DNA of 64,000 nt from Pseudomonas sp. sp1636 (lineage in GTDB: Bacteria > Pseudomonadota > Gammaproteobacteria > Pseudomonadales > Pseudomonadaceae), in the NCBI RefSeq assembly GCF_030376615.1, contig NZ_JARRAB010000004.1:62001-126000 (forward strand). Direction: 5' to 3'. Of this stretch, positions 55,690-64,000 are shown piece by piece (positions within the stretch are counted from its first letter, which is position 1; the number at the start of each line of letters is the position of its first letter). The notes under the pieces are model-generated. The model saw only the letters and a program-made list of their open reading frames with translations, ran no database searches and was not told where the DNA came from. A program made the position numbers and the translations under genes.

Positions 55690-56276
55690 TGGCGCGGATT
55701 AACCTTCTTCCATGGCGTGAGCAGTTACGCGAGGAGCGCAAGCAGCGTTTTCTGGTGACTCTCGTCGGTGTCTTGATGGTCGCGGCCGGTGCGGTGTTCC
55801 TCGGTGATCAGTATCTAAGCGGCGCAATCGAACAGCAAAATGCACGCAACGAGTTCGTGCGCAAAGAAATTGCAGTGCTGGACGCGCGGATCAAGGAAAT
55901 CAGCGAGCTGAAAACCCGGCGCCAGCAGTTGCTGGAGCGGATGAAGATTATTCAGGACTTGCAGGGCAACAGGCCGATCATTGGGCGAGTATTCGATCAG
56001 TTGGTGAGAACCTTGCCGGATGGTGTTTATTTTACCGGTCTTAAAATGACCGATAAGGTTGTTGCTGTCGTTGGCGCGGCTGAATCAAATAATCGAGTTT
56101 CTAACTTGATGCGAAATTTTGATTCGTCGGATTGGCTAGAATCTCCCAACCTGACAGAGGTGAAGGCTGTAACGGCTGGTGCGGTCGATCAAGCAAATGT
56201 CTTCAAGTTAACTGTGCAGCAGACGCAGCCGCAGCCGCAGTCTGAGGCGGGGGAGATGAACAATGAGCCTGAGTGA
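55689..56276 (+). CDS. pilN: Type IV pilus assembly protein PilN
   Basis: 195 residues. The N-terminal MARINLLPWREQLREERKQR is the PilM-binding motif, followed by one transmembrane helix (FLVTLVGVLMVAAGAVFLG) and a periplasmic helical/ferredoxin-like domain. It pairs with PilO. Base composition becomes AT-richer from about 56030 onward. The last 14 bases overlap pilO. Confidence 0.94.
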
Positions 56277-56886
56277 ATCGCTAGACAACTTGCGTAAAAT
56301 CGAGCTCAGTGAGCTGGACGTGAACAATCTTGGTTCTTGGCCGGCTGCGGTGAAGTTTATTTCTGGGGTGTTGGTCGTAATTGTGGTGGTGGGGCTAGGT
56401 TATAACTTTCATTTGAAAGACTTGCAGGCACGGCTTGATCAGCAACACAGTGAAGAGGTTACGCTAAAGGAGCAATTTGCCAATAAGGCATTCCAGGCGG
56501 CTAACCTTGAGGCATACAAGGAGCAAATGAAGGAGATGGAGGTTTCGTTTGGTGCTTTATTGAAACAGTTGCCGAGCGATACTGAGGTGCCTGGCCTGCT
56601 TGAGGATATAACTCGCACTGGCCTCGGTAGTGGCCTGGAGTTTGAGGAGATCAAGTTGTTGCCGGAAGTGATCCAGCAGTTTTATATTGAGCTTCCTATT
56701 GAAATAAAAGTTGTGGGTGCCTATCACGATTTGGCGACTTTTGTGAGTGGCGTCGCTAGTCTTCCGAGAATTGTTACTTTGCATGATTTTGAACTTGTAC
56801 CGGCTACTGCAGAAACTACCTCCCAGTTACGTATGAGTATCCTGGCAAAGACGTATCGGTATAATGACAAGGGGGTGCAGCAATGA
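56263..56886 (+). CDS. pilO: Type IV pilus assembly protein PilO
   Basis: 207 residues. Short cytosolic N terminus (SLSESLDNLRKIELSELDVNN), one membrane helix (AAVKFISGVLVVIVVVGLGYN), a coiled coil (QQHSEEVTLKEQF) and a periplasmic domain. Forms heterodimers with PilN and links to PilP. The reading frame is full-length despite codon use that is distinctly AT-rich for this genome. Overlaps pilP by 4 bases. Confidence 0.94.
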   Translation: MSLSESLDNLRKIELSELDVNNLGSWPAAVKFISGVLVVIVVVGLGYNFHLKDLQARLDQQHSEEVTLKEQFANKAFQAANLEAYKEQMKEMEVSFGALLKQLPSDTEVPGLLEDITRTGLGSGLEFEEIKLLPEVIQQFYIELPIEIKVVGAYHDLATFVSGVASLPRIVTLHDFELVPATAETTSQLRMSILAKTYRYNDKGVQQ

Positions 56887-57404
56887 GGTTCTCCCTTCTA
56901 TTGTGTCTGATCGCTGTGGGGCTTACTGGTTGCGGCTCCAGTGGCGATTTTGATGATTTGCAAGCGTATATGGATGAGGTTAGGGCGCGGCCGAAAGGCT
57001 CCATAGAGCCGGCGCCAAAATTCCAGCCTTATGAAAGCTTTGCTTATAGTGCTGCATCTTTGCGTAGTCCGTTTCAGCCGCCGATCAAGATAGACATGGT
57101 GAGCCGCCAGAAAGGTTCGCGAGAAGTAAAGCCTGATGATGCGCGGGTCAAACAGTTTCTCGAAGGTTTCAATATTGAAGTTTTCGAGATGGTTGGCACT
57201 CTTGGTAACGAGCAAGGTATTTTTGCTTTGGTTAGTGGGGCTGGGGGAGTGCATCGAGTCAAGCCGGGAGACTATCTGGGCCGAAATCATGGTCGCATTC
57301 TTGCTGTCGATGAATCAAAAATCGATGTGGTTGAAATCGTTCCAGACGGAGAAGGCGGCTGGCTCGAACGGCCGCGTAGCGTCTCCCTCAAGGAGCGCTC
57401 TTAA
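56883..57404 (+). CDS. pilP: Type IV pilus assembly lipoprotein PilP
   Basis: 173 residues. Lipobox LTGC (Cys18), a linker, and a C-terminal beta-sandwich domain with FEMVGTLGNEQGIFALV and VHRVKPGDYLGRNHGR, the HR-like PilP fold that docks on the secretin N-domains. Codon use is AT-rich as in pilO. pilQ begins right after it (adjacent stop and start). Confidence 0.94.
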   Translation: MRFSLLLCLIAVGLTGCGSSGDFDDLQAYMDEVRARPKGSIEPAPKFQPYESFAYSAASLRSPFQPPIKIDMVSRQKGSREVKPDDARVKQFLEGFNIEVFEMVGTLGNEQGIFALVSGAGGVHRVKPGDYLGRNHGRILAVDESKIDVVEIVPDGEGGWLERPRSVSLKERS

Positions 57405-59534
57405 ATGAGCGGAGTGAACATGAAAAAAAATAACCAGTCTGCTCAACGGAACCTGAGAATGAATAGCCCCTTTTCGCACCTAGGTATTTCTCTATTAGCA
57501 CTGCTGCTATCGCCAGCATTGTTGGCAGCTAACTTGCAGGCGCTCGATGTTTCTGCGTTGCCTGGCGACCGTGTCGAGTTGAAGTTGGCTTTTGACGAGC
57601 CGGTGCTTGCCCCGCGCGGGTACACGATTGAGCAGCCAGCGCGTATTGCCCTGGACTTTCCCGGTGTTTCCAACAAGTTAGGCGCGAAAAATCGTGAGTT
57701 GGGGGTGGGGAATGCACGCAGTGTCACGGTGGTCGAGGCCAAAGACCGAACGCGGTTGATCATCAACCTGACCAACTTGGCTCCCTACAATACGCGGGTC
57801 GATGGCAACAACCTTTATGTCGTGGTTGGCGAGGGGGCATCTAGCGCGGCCGCCGTTCACCCTGTAGCGACGGCGGTGGCCAATACGGCTACGCCAGTAA
57901 AGAGCTATGTCGCACAAGGTAAGGCTATTAGCAATATTGATTTCCAGCGCGGCGAGCAAGGCGAAGGCAATGTGGTCATTACTTTGTCGGATGCTTCGGT
58001 AAGCCCTGATATTCAAGAGCAGAGCGGAAAAATTCGTTTGGATTTCGCCAAGACGCAACTGCCTGAGTCGTTGCGGGTTCGTCTCGACGTTAAGGATTTT
58101 TCCACGCCGGTGCAATTCGTCAGTGCGACTGGCTCGGCGGACAAGGCGAGTATCGTGATTGAGCCGACAGGTTTCTATGATTACTTGGCGTATCAAACCG
58201 ATAATAAACTCACGCTCAGCATCAAGCCGTTGACTCAAGATGAAGTCGATACGCGGAAAAGCGAGCGGTTTGCTTACAGTGGCGAAAAGCTGTCCTTGAA
58301 CTTTCAGAGTATCGATGTTCGTTCGGTGCTGCAGTTGATCGCAGATTTCACCGATCTAAACCTGGTGGCCAGCGACACGGTACAGGGTGACATCACCTTG
58401 CGCTTGCAGAATGTGCCTTGGGATCAAGCGCTGGATCTGGTGCTTAAAACCAAGGGGCTGGACAAGCGTAAAATCGGCAACGTGTTGTTGGTGGCGCCCG
58501 CCGATGAAATTGCCGCGCGCGAGCGTCAGGAGCTCGAGTCGCAGAAACAGATCGCGGAATTGGCGCCGCTGCGGCGCGAACTTATTCAAGTGAACTATGC
58601 CAAGGCCGCCGACATGGCCAAATTGTTTCAGTCTGTCACCAGTGCCGAGAGTTCTACTGATGAGCGTGGCACCATCACTGTAGATGATAGAACAAACAGT
58701 ATTATTGCCTACCAAACACAGGAGCGTTTGGACGAGCTGCGGCGGATTGTCGCTCAGCTGGATATACCCGTTCGTCAAGTTATGATCGAGGCGCGCATAG
58801 TTGAGGCCAACGTCGATTATGATAAAAGTTTGGGTGTGCGTTGGGGGGGGACAAAGATATTTAATGATAAGTGGCTGGCCTATGGTAATGATGATAGGGG
58901 GGATGAGGGAGGTAAGTCTGGTAAAGAAGCGAATGGAAATTTTCCCTTTGTCGATCTCGGTGTGACTAATAGTACGTCTGGTATTGGTATTGGTTTTATT
59001 ACCGATAATACAATTCTTGACCTGGAGTTGACGGCGATGGAGAAGACCGGTAACGGTGAAATTGTTTCTCAGCCTAAAGTCGTGACCTCTGATAAGGAAA
59101 CCGCCAAGATTTTGAAAGGTACGGAGGTGCCATATCAAGAGGCAAGCTCCAGTGGGGCTACCACGGTGTCTTTCAAAGAGGCCGCTCTGTCGCTTGAAGT
59201 AACCCCGCAGATTACTCCAGATAATCGTATTATTATGGACGTTAAGGTTAATAAGGATGAGCCTGATTATCCGAATGCCGTGCTTAATGTGCCGCCAATC
59301 AAGAAAAACGAGGTCAATGCCAAAGTGCTGGTCAGTGACGGTGAGACCATTGTGATAGGCGGTGTATTTTCCAATACTCAAAGTCGATCCGTTGAAAAGG
59401 TTCCATTTCTTGGCGACCTGCCATTTCTCGGGCGCATGTTTCGCCGCGATATTGTTCGGGATCAAAAATCCGAACTGCTGATCTTCCTTACTCCTCGAAT
59501 TCTGAATAACCAAGCGGTGGCGATAAATCGTTGA
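57405..59534 (+). CDS. pilQ: Type IV pilus secretin PilQ
   Basis: 709 residues. Signal peptide ending near residue 45 ([12 protein letters not shown]), two AMIN domains that bind peptidoglycan, N0/N1 domains and a secretin barrel ending [34 protein letters not shown] and [11 protein letters not shown] are secretin signatures. The start could be 57405 or the downstream ATG at 57420 (MKKNNQ), with AAGGAGC ahead of the first. The central part contains AT-rich segments unlike the flanks. Confidence 0.94.
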   Translation: MSGVNMKKNNQSAQRNLRMNSPFSHLGISLLALLLSPALLAANLQALDVSALPGDRVELKLAFDEPVLAPRGYTIEQPARIALDFPGVSNKLGAKNRELGVGNARSVTVVEAKDRTRLIINLTNLAPYNTRVDGNNLYVVVGEGASSAAAVHPVATAVANTATPVKSYVAQGKAISNIDFQRGEQGEGNVVITLSDASVSPDIQEQSGKIRLDFAKTQLPESLRVRLDVKDFSTPVQFVSATGSADKASIVIEPTGFYDYLAYQTDNKLTLSIKPLTQDEVDTRKSERFAYSGEKLSLNFQSIDVRSVLQLIADFTDLNLVASDTVQGDITLRLQNVPWDQALDLVLKTKGLDKRKIGNVLLVAPADEIAARERQELESQKQIAELAPLRRELIQVNYAKAADMAKLFQSVTSAESSTDERGTITVDDRTNSIIAYQTQERLDELRRIVAQLDIPVRQVMIEARIVEANVDYDKSLGVRWGGTKIFNDKWLAYGNDDRGDEGGKSGKEANGNFPFVDLGVTNSTSGIGIGFITDNTILDLELTAMEKTGNGEIVSQPKVVTSDKETAKILKGTEVPYQEASSSGATTVSFKEAALSLEVTPQITPDNRIIMDVKVNKDEPDYPNAVLNVPPIKKNEVNAKVLVSDGETIVIGGVFSNTQSRSVEKVPFLGDLPFLGRMFRRDIVRDQKSELLIFLTPRILNNQAVAINR

Positions 59535-60058
59535 AATCTGTACGTAATGTAATCCTTGTTGGCCCGATGGGCGCGGGTAAGAGCACCATCGGGCGTTTGC
59601 TTGCCAAAGAGTTGCGACTGCTGTTCAAGGACTCCGACAAGGAAATAGAGCAGCGCAGCGGTGCCGACATTCCATGGATCTTCGATGTCGAGGGGGAGCA
59701 GGGCTTTCGCGAACGCGAACGAGCGGTGATTGCCGAGCTGTGCGAGCTGGACGGTCTGGTGCTGGCCACTGGCGGTGGTGCGGTGCTGCATCCGGACAAC
59801 CGCGCAGCACTGAGGCGTGGTGGTCGAGTGGTGTATCTGTACGCCTCGGTCGAGCAGCAGCTCGATCGTACTTCGCGTGACCGTAATCGCCCTCTGTTGC
59901 GCGCTGCCGACCCGGGCAAGGTGCTCGCTGATCTGCTGGCGATTCGCGATCCGCTGTATCGCGAAATTGCCGATGTCATCGTGCAAACCGACGAGCGTCC
60001 GCCGCGGCTGGTTGTGCAGGAAATATTGGAGTGTCTCGAAGAGCTTTCTCCCCGTTAA
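59531..60058 (+). CDS. aroK: Shikimate kinase
   Basis: 175 residues. ATP-dependent phosphorylation of shikimate. Walker [13 protein letters not shown], shikimate-binding [11 protein letters not shown] and the ATGGGAV motif are visible. Translation begins at TTG 59531, overlapping the pilQ stop by 4 bases (TTGA). This start is well supported by the family N terminus [14 protein letters not shown] but unusual. Confidence 0.95.
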   Translation: MKSVRNVILVGPMGAGKSTIGRLLAKELRLLFKDSDKEIEQRSGADIPWIFDVEGEQGFRERERAVIAELCELDGLVLATGGGAVLHPDNRAALRRGGRVVYLYASVEQQLDRTSRDRNRPLLRAADPGKVLADLLAIRDPLYREIADVIVQTDERPPRLVVQEILECLEELSPR

Positions 60059-60109
60059 AGCGCAGACCGAACTGCGCTATCCTAGAGCCCTTTTGACATC
60101 GGGGGCTCC

Positions 60110-61213
60110 ATGCAAACTCTTCAGGTCGATCTCGGTGAACGTCGCTATCCCATTTATATCGGTGCCGACCTATTGCGTCGTGCGGATTTGCTGGCGCCGC
60201 ATATCATTGGTCGCCAGGTGGCCATCGTTACCAATGAAACAGTCGCGCCGCTCTACCTGGATGCACTCAAGGCTGCACTTGGCGGTTATGCGGTAACCGC
60301 GATTGTCTTGCCGGATGGCGAGGCGTTTAAAACCTGGGAAACTTTGCAGGCAATTTTCGATGGCCTGCTTGGCGCACGGCATGATCGGCATACGACCGTG
60401 ATTGCACTGGGTGGTGGGGTTGTCGGTGATATGGCCGGTTTTGCTGCGGCCTGTTATCAACGCGGGGTCAATTTCATCCAGATCCCGACCACGTTGCTGT
60501 CCCAGGTCGATTCCTCGGTTGGTGGCAAGACCGGTATCAACCACCCGCTTGGAAAAAACATGGTGGGGGCGTTCTACCAGCCCCAGGCCGTGTTGATCGA
60601 TACCGCCAGCCTGGCCACTTTGCCGGCACGCGAGCTGTCGGCGGGCTTGGCCGAGGTGATCAAATATGGCTTGATCTGTGACGAGCCTTTTCTCTCTTGG
60701 CTGGAGCAGCACATGCCCGCACTGCGGGCACTCGATCAGGAGGCGTTGACTGCGGCGATTGAGCGCTCTTGTGCGGCCAAGGCGCGGATTGTCGGCGCGG
60801 ATGAGCGCGAGGCAGGGCTGCGTGCCACGCTCAACCTTGGGCATACTTTCGGTCATGCCATCGAGACGCAGCAAGGTTATGGTGTTTGGTTGCACGGCGA
60901 GGCGGTTGCGGCGGGTACGGTCATGGCGCTGGAGATGTCGCAGCGTCTGGGCTGGATCTCGCTGGCCGAGCGCAATCGCGGTATTCGCCTGTTGCAGGCG
61001 GCGGGCTTGCCCGTTGTGCCGCCAAAAGGCATGACGCCCGAGCACTTTTTGGCTCATATGGCGGTCGATAAGAAGGTGCTGGATGGCCAGTTGCGCCTGG
61101 TGTTGTTGCGGCACATCGGCGAGGCCGTGGTTACCGGGGAGTTCCCGCGCGAAATTTTGAATGCCACGCTGAGCGTAGATTACGCCGCGCTGGTGGATCA
61201 GCTTGAAAATTAA
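60110..61213 (+). CDS. aroB: 3-dehydroquinate synthase
   Basis: 367 residues. Second step of the shikimate pathway, using NAD and a divalent metal. Seen: [17 protein letters not shown] [50 protein letters not shown] and metal ligands in [10 protein letters not shown]. It follows aroK by 51 bases, and the order aroK-aroB-DamX-like is conserved in Pseudomonas. The ATG at 60110 lies downstream of GGGGGCTCC. Confidence 0.97.
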   Translation: MQTLQVDLGERRYPIYIGADLLRRADLLAPHIIGRQVAIVTNETVAPLYLDALKAALGGYAVTAIVLPDGEAFKTWETLQAIFDGLLGARHDRHTTVIALGGGVVGDMAGFAAACYQRGVNFIQIPTTLLSQVDSSVGGKTGINHPLGKNMVGAFYQPQAVLIDTASLATLPARELSAGLAEVIKYGLICDEPFLSWLEQHMPALRALDQEALTAAIERSCAAKARIVGADEREAGLRATLNLGHTFGHAIETQQGYGVWLHGEAVAAGTVMALEMSQRLGWISLAERNRGIRLLQAAGLPVVPPKGMTPEHFLAHMAVDKKVLDGQLRLVLLRHIGEAVVTGEFPREILNATLSVDYAALVDQLEN

Positions 61214-61223
61214 TGAGTGTCCA

Positions 61224-62813
61224 ATGACCAGTTTGCATGCTGACGAGGCTTTTCTCGATCACTACCAGTTCAGCCACGATCCCTTTGCGGCGCGAGTGCC
61301 GGGCTTCAAGTTTTTTCCGGCTCAGCGCAAGCCGGTATTGGGCCAGTTGCATCACCTTGCGCGTTACAGCCAGTTGCTGTTGTTGGTGTGCGGCCCTCTG
61401 GGCAGCGGCAAAACCCTATTGCGCCAGGCGCTGGTGGCCAGTACCAACAAGCAAACTGTGCATAGCGTGGTTGTTTCCGCCCAGGGTGCAGCCGATACGG
61501 CGGGCATTCTGCGTCAGGTGGCCCAGGGTCTGCAGGTGCAGCAGGCAGAGTCGCAGGCGATTCTGGCGCAAGTCGGGCAGTTGGCATTGACTGGGCAGGA
61601 CGTCTACTTGCTGGTCGACGATGCAGAGCAGTTGAGTGATGCGGCGCTCGCCAGCTTGCTGACTCTGGCGGCCGGCAACAGCGAAGGGCGGCCGCATGTT
61701 TTTCTGTTCGCCGAGCCGGGGTTGATTGCTCGGCTTGAGCTACTGGCCGATGGCGAGGAGTGTTTCCACGCCATCGAATTGCAGCCTTACGCCGAGGCTG
61801 AAACGCGTGAATACCTGACTCAGCGCCTAGAGGGCGCCGGGCGGGAACTCGAGTTGTTAACCGATGAGCAGATCGTCGCCATTCATGAGCAATCCGGGGG
61901 CTGGCCTGGGGTAATCAATCAGGTTGCCCGTGACGCCTTGGTCGAGGCCATGCTGATTCAGCGCGGCGCCGCCAAACGTGCAGGTTTTGTATTCAGTCTG
62001 CCGAGGAAGCATCTGCTGGCATTGGCTGTGGTGGGGCTTGGCGTATTGGCGGCCTGGCTGGTGCAAGGCCGCCCGGAGGGCGGGGCGCCCATGCCTGTTA
62101 CGACACAGTTGCCGCTGGGGCGAGTCGAGCAGCCTGTGGTTGATGTCCCTGTTCCTGCTTCCGGGGCTGTTGGTGCGGGCGCGCCGGCAATTGAGTTCGA
62201 GGGTGGCAGTCAGCCCGTCCCGCTGCCCTTGGTTGGCGAGGCTCAGCCGGTTATGCGTGAGCCTTTGGCTCGGGCTGCTGGTTTGAGCGGGGTCGAGGAG
62301 GCCGATGTCGTGGAGGTGGCGGGGGCGAGTGCTGTCGGTGTGCTGGTGGACGAGCGGCCTGCGCCGATTGCGTCAGTGGCTCCAGTTCCAGTTCCAGTTC
62401 CAGTTCCAGCTCCAGCTCCAGCTCCAGCTCCGGTGAAACCTGTTGCGCCGGTCGTTCAGCCCGCACCAGTGGTGGCGCCTGCGCCGAAGTCGCCAGCGCC
62501 AACAGCTGCGCCGGCGAAGGTGGCGGTCGATGATTGGTACGCCGCTCAGGCAGGCTCGCGCTATACCTTGCAGATACTCGGCGCGCGCGCAGAGGGCGGG
62601 GCTCAATCGTTTGTGCGCGAGTTCGGTGGGCAGTACCACTATTTCAAGAAGCAGCATCAAGGTCAGCCGCTGTACGTCGTGACCTATGGCAGTTTCGCCA
62701 CTCGCGAGGCGGCTCAGGCCGCCTTGAAAGGCTTGCCGGGCAAAGTGCAGGCAGGTAAACCCTGGCCGCGCACTTTTGCCAGCATCAAGCACGAGATTGC
62801 CCAGGCTCGCTAG
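61224..62813 (+). CDS. DamX-like protein: AAA ATPase domain plus SPOR domain
   Basis: 529 residues. N-terminal AAA domain (Walker A CGPLGSGKT about residue 60; Walker B VYLLVDDAEQ), one transmembrane helix near residues 257-275, a Pro/Val/Ala-rich periplasmic linker with VPVPVPVPAPAPAPAP, and a C-terminal SPOR domain (about 445-529). This matches the DamX-like division proteins near aroB in gammaproteobacteria. The linker is encoded by a tandem hexanucleotide repeat (62381-62428). Confidence 0.88.
   Translation: MTSLHADEAFLDHYQFSHDPFAARVPGFKFFPAQRKPVLGQLHHLARYSQLLLLVCGPLGSGKTLLRQALVASTNKQTVHSVVVSAQGAADTAGILRQVAQGLQVQQAESQAILAQVGQLALTGQDVYLLVDDAEQLSDAALASLLTLAAGNSEGRPHVFLFAEPGLIARLELLADGEECFHAIELQPYAEAETREYLTQRLEGAGRELELLTDEQIVAIHEQSGGWPGVINQVARDALVEAMLIQRGAAKRAGFVFSLPRKHLLALAVVGLGVLAAWLVQGRPEGGAPMPVTTQLPLGRVEQPVVDVPVPASGAVGAGAPAIEFEGGSQPVPLPLVGEAQPVMREPLARAAGLSGVEEADVVEVAGASAVGVLVDERPAPIASVAPVPVPVPVPAPAPAPAPVKPVAPVVQPAPVVAPAPKSPAPTAAPAKVAVDDWYAAQAGSRYTLQILGARAEGGAQSFVREFGGQYHYFKKQHQGQPLYVVTYGSFATREAAQAALKGLPGKVQAGKPWPRTFASIKHEIAQAR
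62381..62431 (+). repeat. Hexanucleotide tandem repeat in the DamX-like gene
   Basis: Eight hexamer units: four TCCAGT followed by four TCCAGC, then TCC. Encodes alternating Pro-Val and Pro-Ala. Because the unit is 6 bases, slippage changes linker length without a frameshift. Confidence 0.9.
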
Positions 62814-62925
62814 CGGGTGCGGCGGTTGCTCGCGCGCCTGGCGGGGGTGTGCTGATGACTCGTGGGTTGTTAGCATGACCTTCCGGTCTATGCCTTCGTT
62901 TTCGCGACATAAGTTTTCGGTGGTT

Positions 62926-62945
62926 CGTCACATGGATTTGTGACG
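62926..62945. promoter_or_regulatory. Inverted repeat over the gltB promoter
   Basis: CGTCACA and TGTGACG form a perfect 7-bp inverted repeat with 6 bases between, overlapping the -35 box of the gltB promoter. Confidence 0.6.
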
Positions 62946-62966
62946 ACCTTGGTGGATATGTACAAT
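62938..62966 (+). promoter_or_regulatory. Sigma-70 promoter for gltB
   Basis: TTGTGA (62938-62943), 17-base spacer and TACAAT (62961-62966). The ATG is about 108 bases downstream, so the mRNA has a leader of roughly 100 nt. Confidence 0.6.
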
Positions 62967-63074
62967 AACCTCCCTTTTGCCTGCGCTCAGCTGGGGCTAT
63001 GCCCTGCTTGCACGGTAAGTGTCTGAATTAGAAAGCAATTTGCCTCGTTGAGAGGCAGCCTGGTGAGAGTCCCT

Positions 63075-64000
63075 ATGAAAGCAGGTTTGTACCGTCCTGA
63101 TGAGTTCAAGGATAACTGCGGCTTCGGCCTGATCGCCCATATGCAAGGCGAGGCGAGCCATCACCTGCTGCAGACCGCTATTGAAGCGCTGACATGCATG
63201 ACCCATCGCGGCGGGATCAACGCCGACGGCAAGACGGGTGATGGTTGTGGTCTGTTGATTCAGAAGCCCGATGCCTTTCTGCGCGCCATGGCCCTGCAGC
63301 ACTTCGCTGTCGAGCTGCCCAAGCAGTACGCGGTGGGCATGGTGTTCTTCAATCAGGATCCGGTAAAAGCCGAAGCTGCGCGCGTGAACATGAACCGCGA
63401 GATTCTGGCTGCCGGCTTGACCCTGGTTGGCTGGCGCAAAGTGCCGATCGACACCAGCGTGCTTGGCCGTCTGGCCCTGGAGCGTCTACCGCAGATCGAG
63501 CAGGTGTTCATCAGCGGCGAGGGGCTCGCCGATCAGGAGTTTGCGATCAAGCTGTTCAGCGCCCGCCGGCGTTCGTCGGTGAGCAACGCCGCGGACAGCG
63601 ATCACTACATCTGCAGCTTTTCACCCAAGACCATCATCTACAAAGGCCTGATGATGCCGGCCGACCTGCAGCAGTTCTACCCGGATCTGGGTGACGAGCG
63701 CCTGCAGACCGCCATTTGCGTGTTCCACCAGCGTTTCTCGACCAACACCCTGCCGAAGTGGCCGCTGGCGCAACCGTTCCGGTTCCTCGCCCACAACGGC
63801 GAGATCAATACCATCACCGGCAATCGCAACTGGGCCCAGGCGCGTCGGTTGAAGTTCGCCAACGACCAGATCTTCGATCTGGAAGAGCTCGGCCCGCTGG
63901 TCAATCGCGTCGGTTCCGACTCCTCGAGTATGGACAACATGCTCGAACTGATGGTCACCGGGGGCATCGACCTGTTCCGCGGCGTGCGCATGATCATTCC
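63075..64000 (+). CDS. gltB: Glutamate synthase large subunit, 5' part
   Basis: First 308 residues; the gene runs off the right edge. Glutamine amidotransferase class-2 domain. The Ntn nucleophile is probably Cys15 in DNCGFGLIA, exposed after removal of a short propeptide. MTHRGGINADGKTGDGCG, ICVFHQRFSTNTLPKWPLAQP and FRFLAHNGEINTITGNRN are hallmark motifs. GltBD make two glutamates from glutamine and 2-oxoglutarate with NADPH. Confidence 0.96.
   Translation, partial: MKAGLYRPDEFKDNCGFGLIAHMQGEASHHLLQTAIEALTCMTHRGGINADGKTGDGCGLLIQKPDAFLRAMALQHFAVELPKQYAVGMVFFNQDPVKAEAARVNMNREILAAGLTLVGWRKVPIDTSVLGRLALERLPQIEQVFISGEGLADQEFAIKLFSARRRSSVSNAADSDHYICSFSPKTIIYKGLMMPADLQQFYPDLGDERLQTAICVFHQRFSTNTLPKWPLAQPFRFLAHNGEINTITGNRNWAQARRLKFANDQIFDLEELGPLVNRVGSDSSSMDNMLELMVTGGIDLFRGVRMII

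Overview
The window is GC-rich, densely coded DNA from a gammaproteobacterium of the genus Pseudomonas. Gene content and order match, as far as I remember it, the P. aeruginosa chromosome from about PA5110 (fbp) down to PA5036 (gltB). Protein lengths and motifs fit that group, but there are clear local differences, so this is a relative and not P. aeruginosa itself. I see no rRNA, tRNA, CRISPR array, prophage or intact insertion sequence.

Layout. 1-5.4 kb: a DUF2339/DUF3999 membrane pair, a YkgJ-type cysteine-cluster protein, fructose-1,6-bisphosphatase, a DUF924 protein and a small lipoprotein. 5.5-17 kb: a complete histidine-utilisation (hut) locus: hutF, hutC, hutD, a polar amino acid ABC importer, hutU, hutH, hutI, hutG. 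Three GT-N-TA-N-AC palindromes (upstream of hutC/hutF, of the importer and of hutU) look like HutC operators, and a sigma-54-type promoter lies upstream of hutU. 17-25 kb: the autotransporter esterase estA, a lipoprotein, pip, dtd, a Cache histidine kinase with its response regulator, a UPF0158 protein and rsmE. 24.5-29.8 kb: a minus-strand run ubiE-ubiJ-ubiB-hisI-hisE-tatA-tatB-tatC-rsmE. 29.9-40.4 kb: the medium-chain-length PHA locus, phaI-phaF facing phaD-phaC2-phaZ-phaC1. 40.5-47.8 kb (minus strand): DUF971 gene, hslU, hslV, a SPOR protein, argS and priA. 47.9-51.8 kb: rpmE, a secreted nuclease, an M48 protease and a malic enzyme. 52-64 kb: ponA, divergent pilMNOPQ, aroK, aroB, a DamX-like SPOR/ATPase protein and the 5' part of gltB.

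The least expected feature is a two-gene cassette at 32.1-34.5 kb inside the PHA locus. It encodes an RnfC-like iron-sulfur flavoprotein and an RnfD-like membrane protein that keeps a flavinylation-type threonine motif, with none of the other Rnf subunits nearby. It lies between two near-identical copies of a terminator (after phaF and after phaD), has its own leader with inverted repeats, and is preceded by a degenerate repetitive element. This suggests a cassette inserted between phaF and phaD with duplication of the terminator that separated them. A 164-bp MITE-like element with perfect 17-bp terminal inverted repeats sits between phaZ and phaC2 in the same locus.

Regulatory DNA that can be read directly includes the hut operators, sigma-54-type promoters before hutU and phaC1, a shared palindromic motif before phaC1 and phaI (candidate PhaD site), an operator-like inverted repeat over the gltB promoter, and an rpmE terminator embedded in the signal-peptide codons of the next gene.
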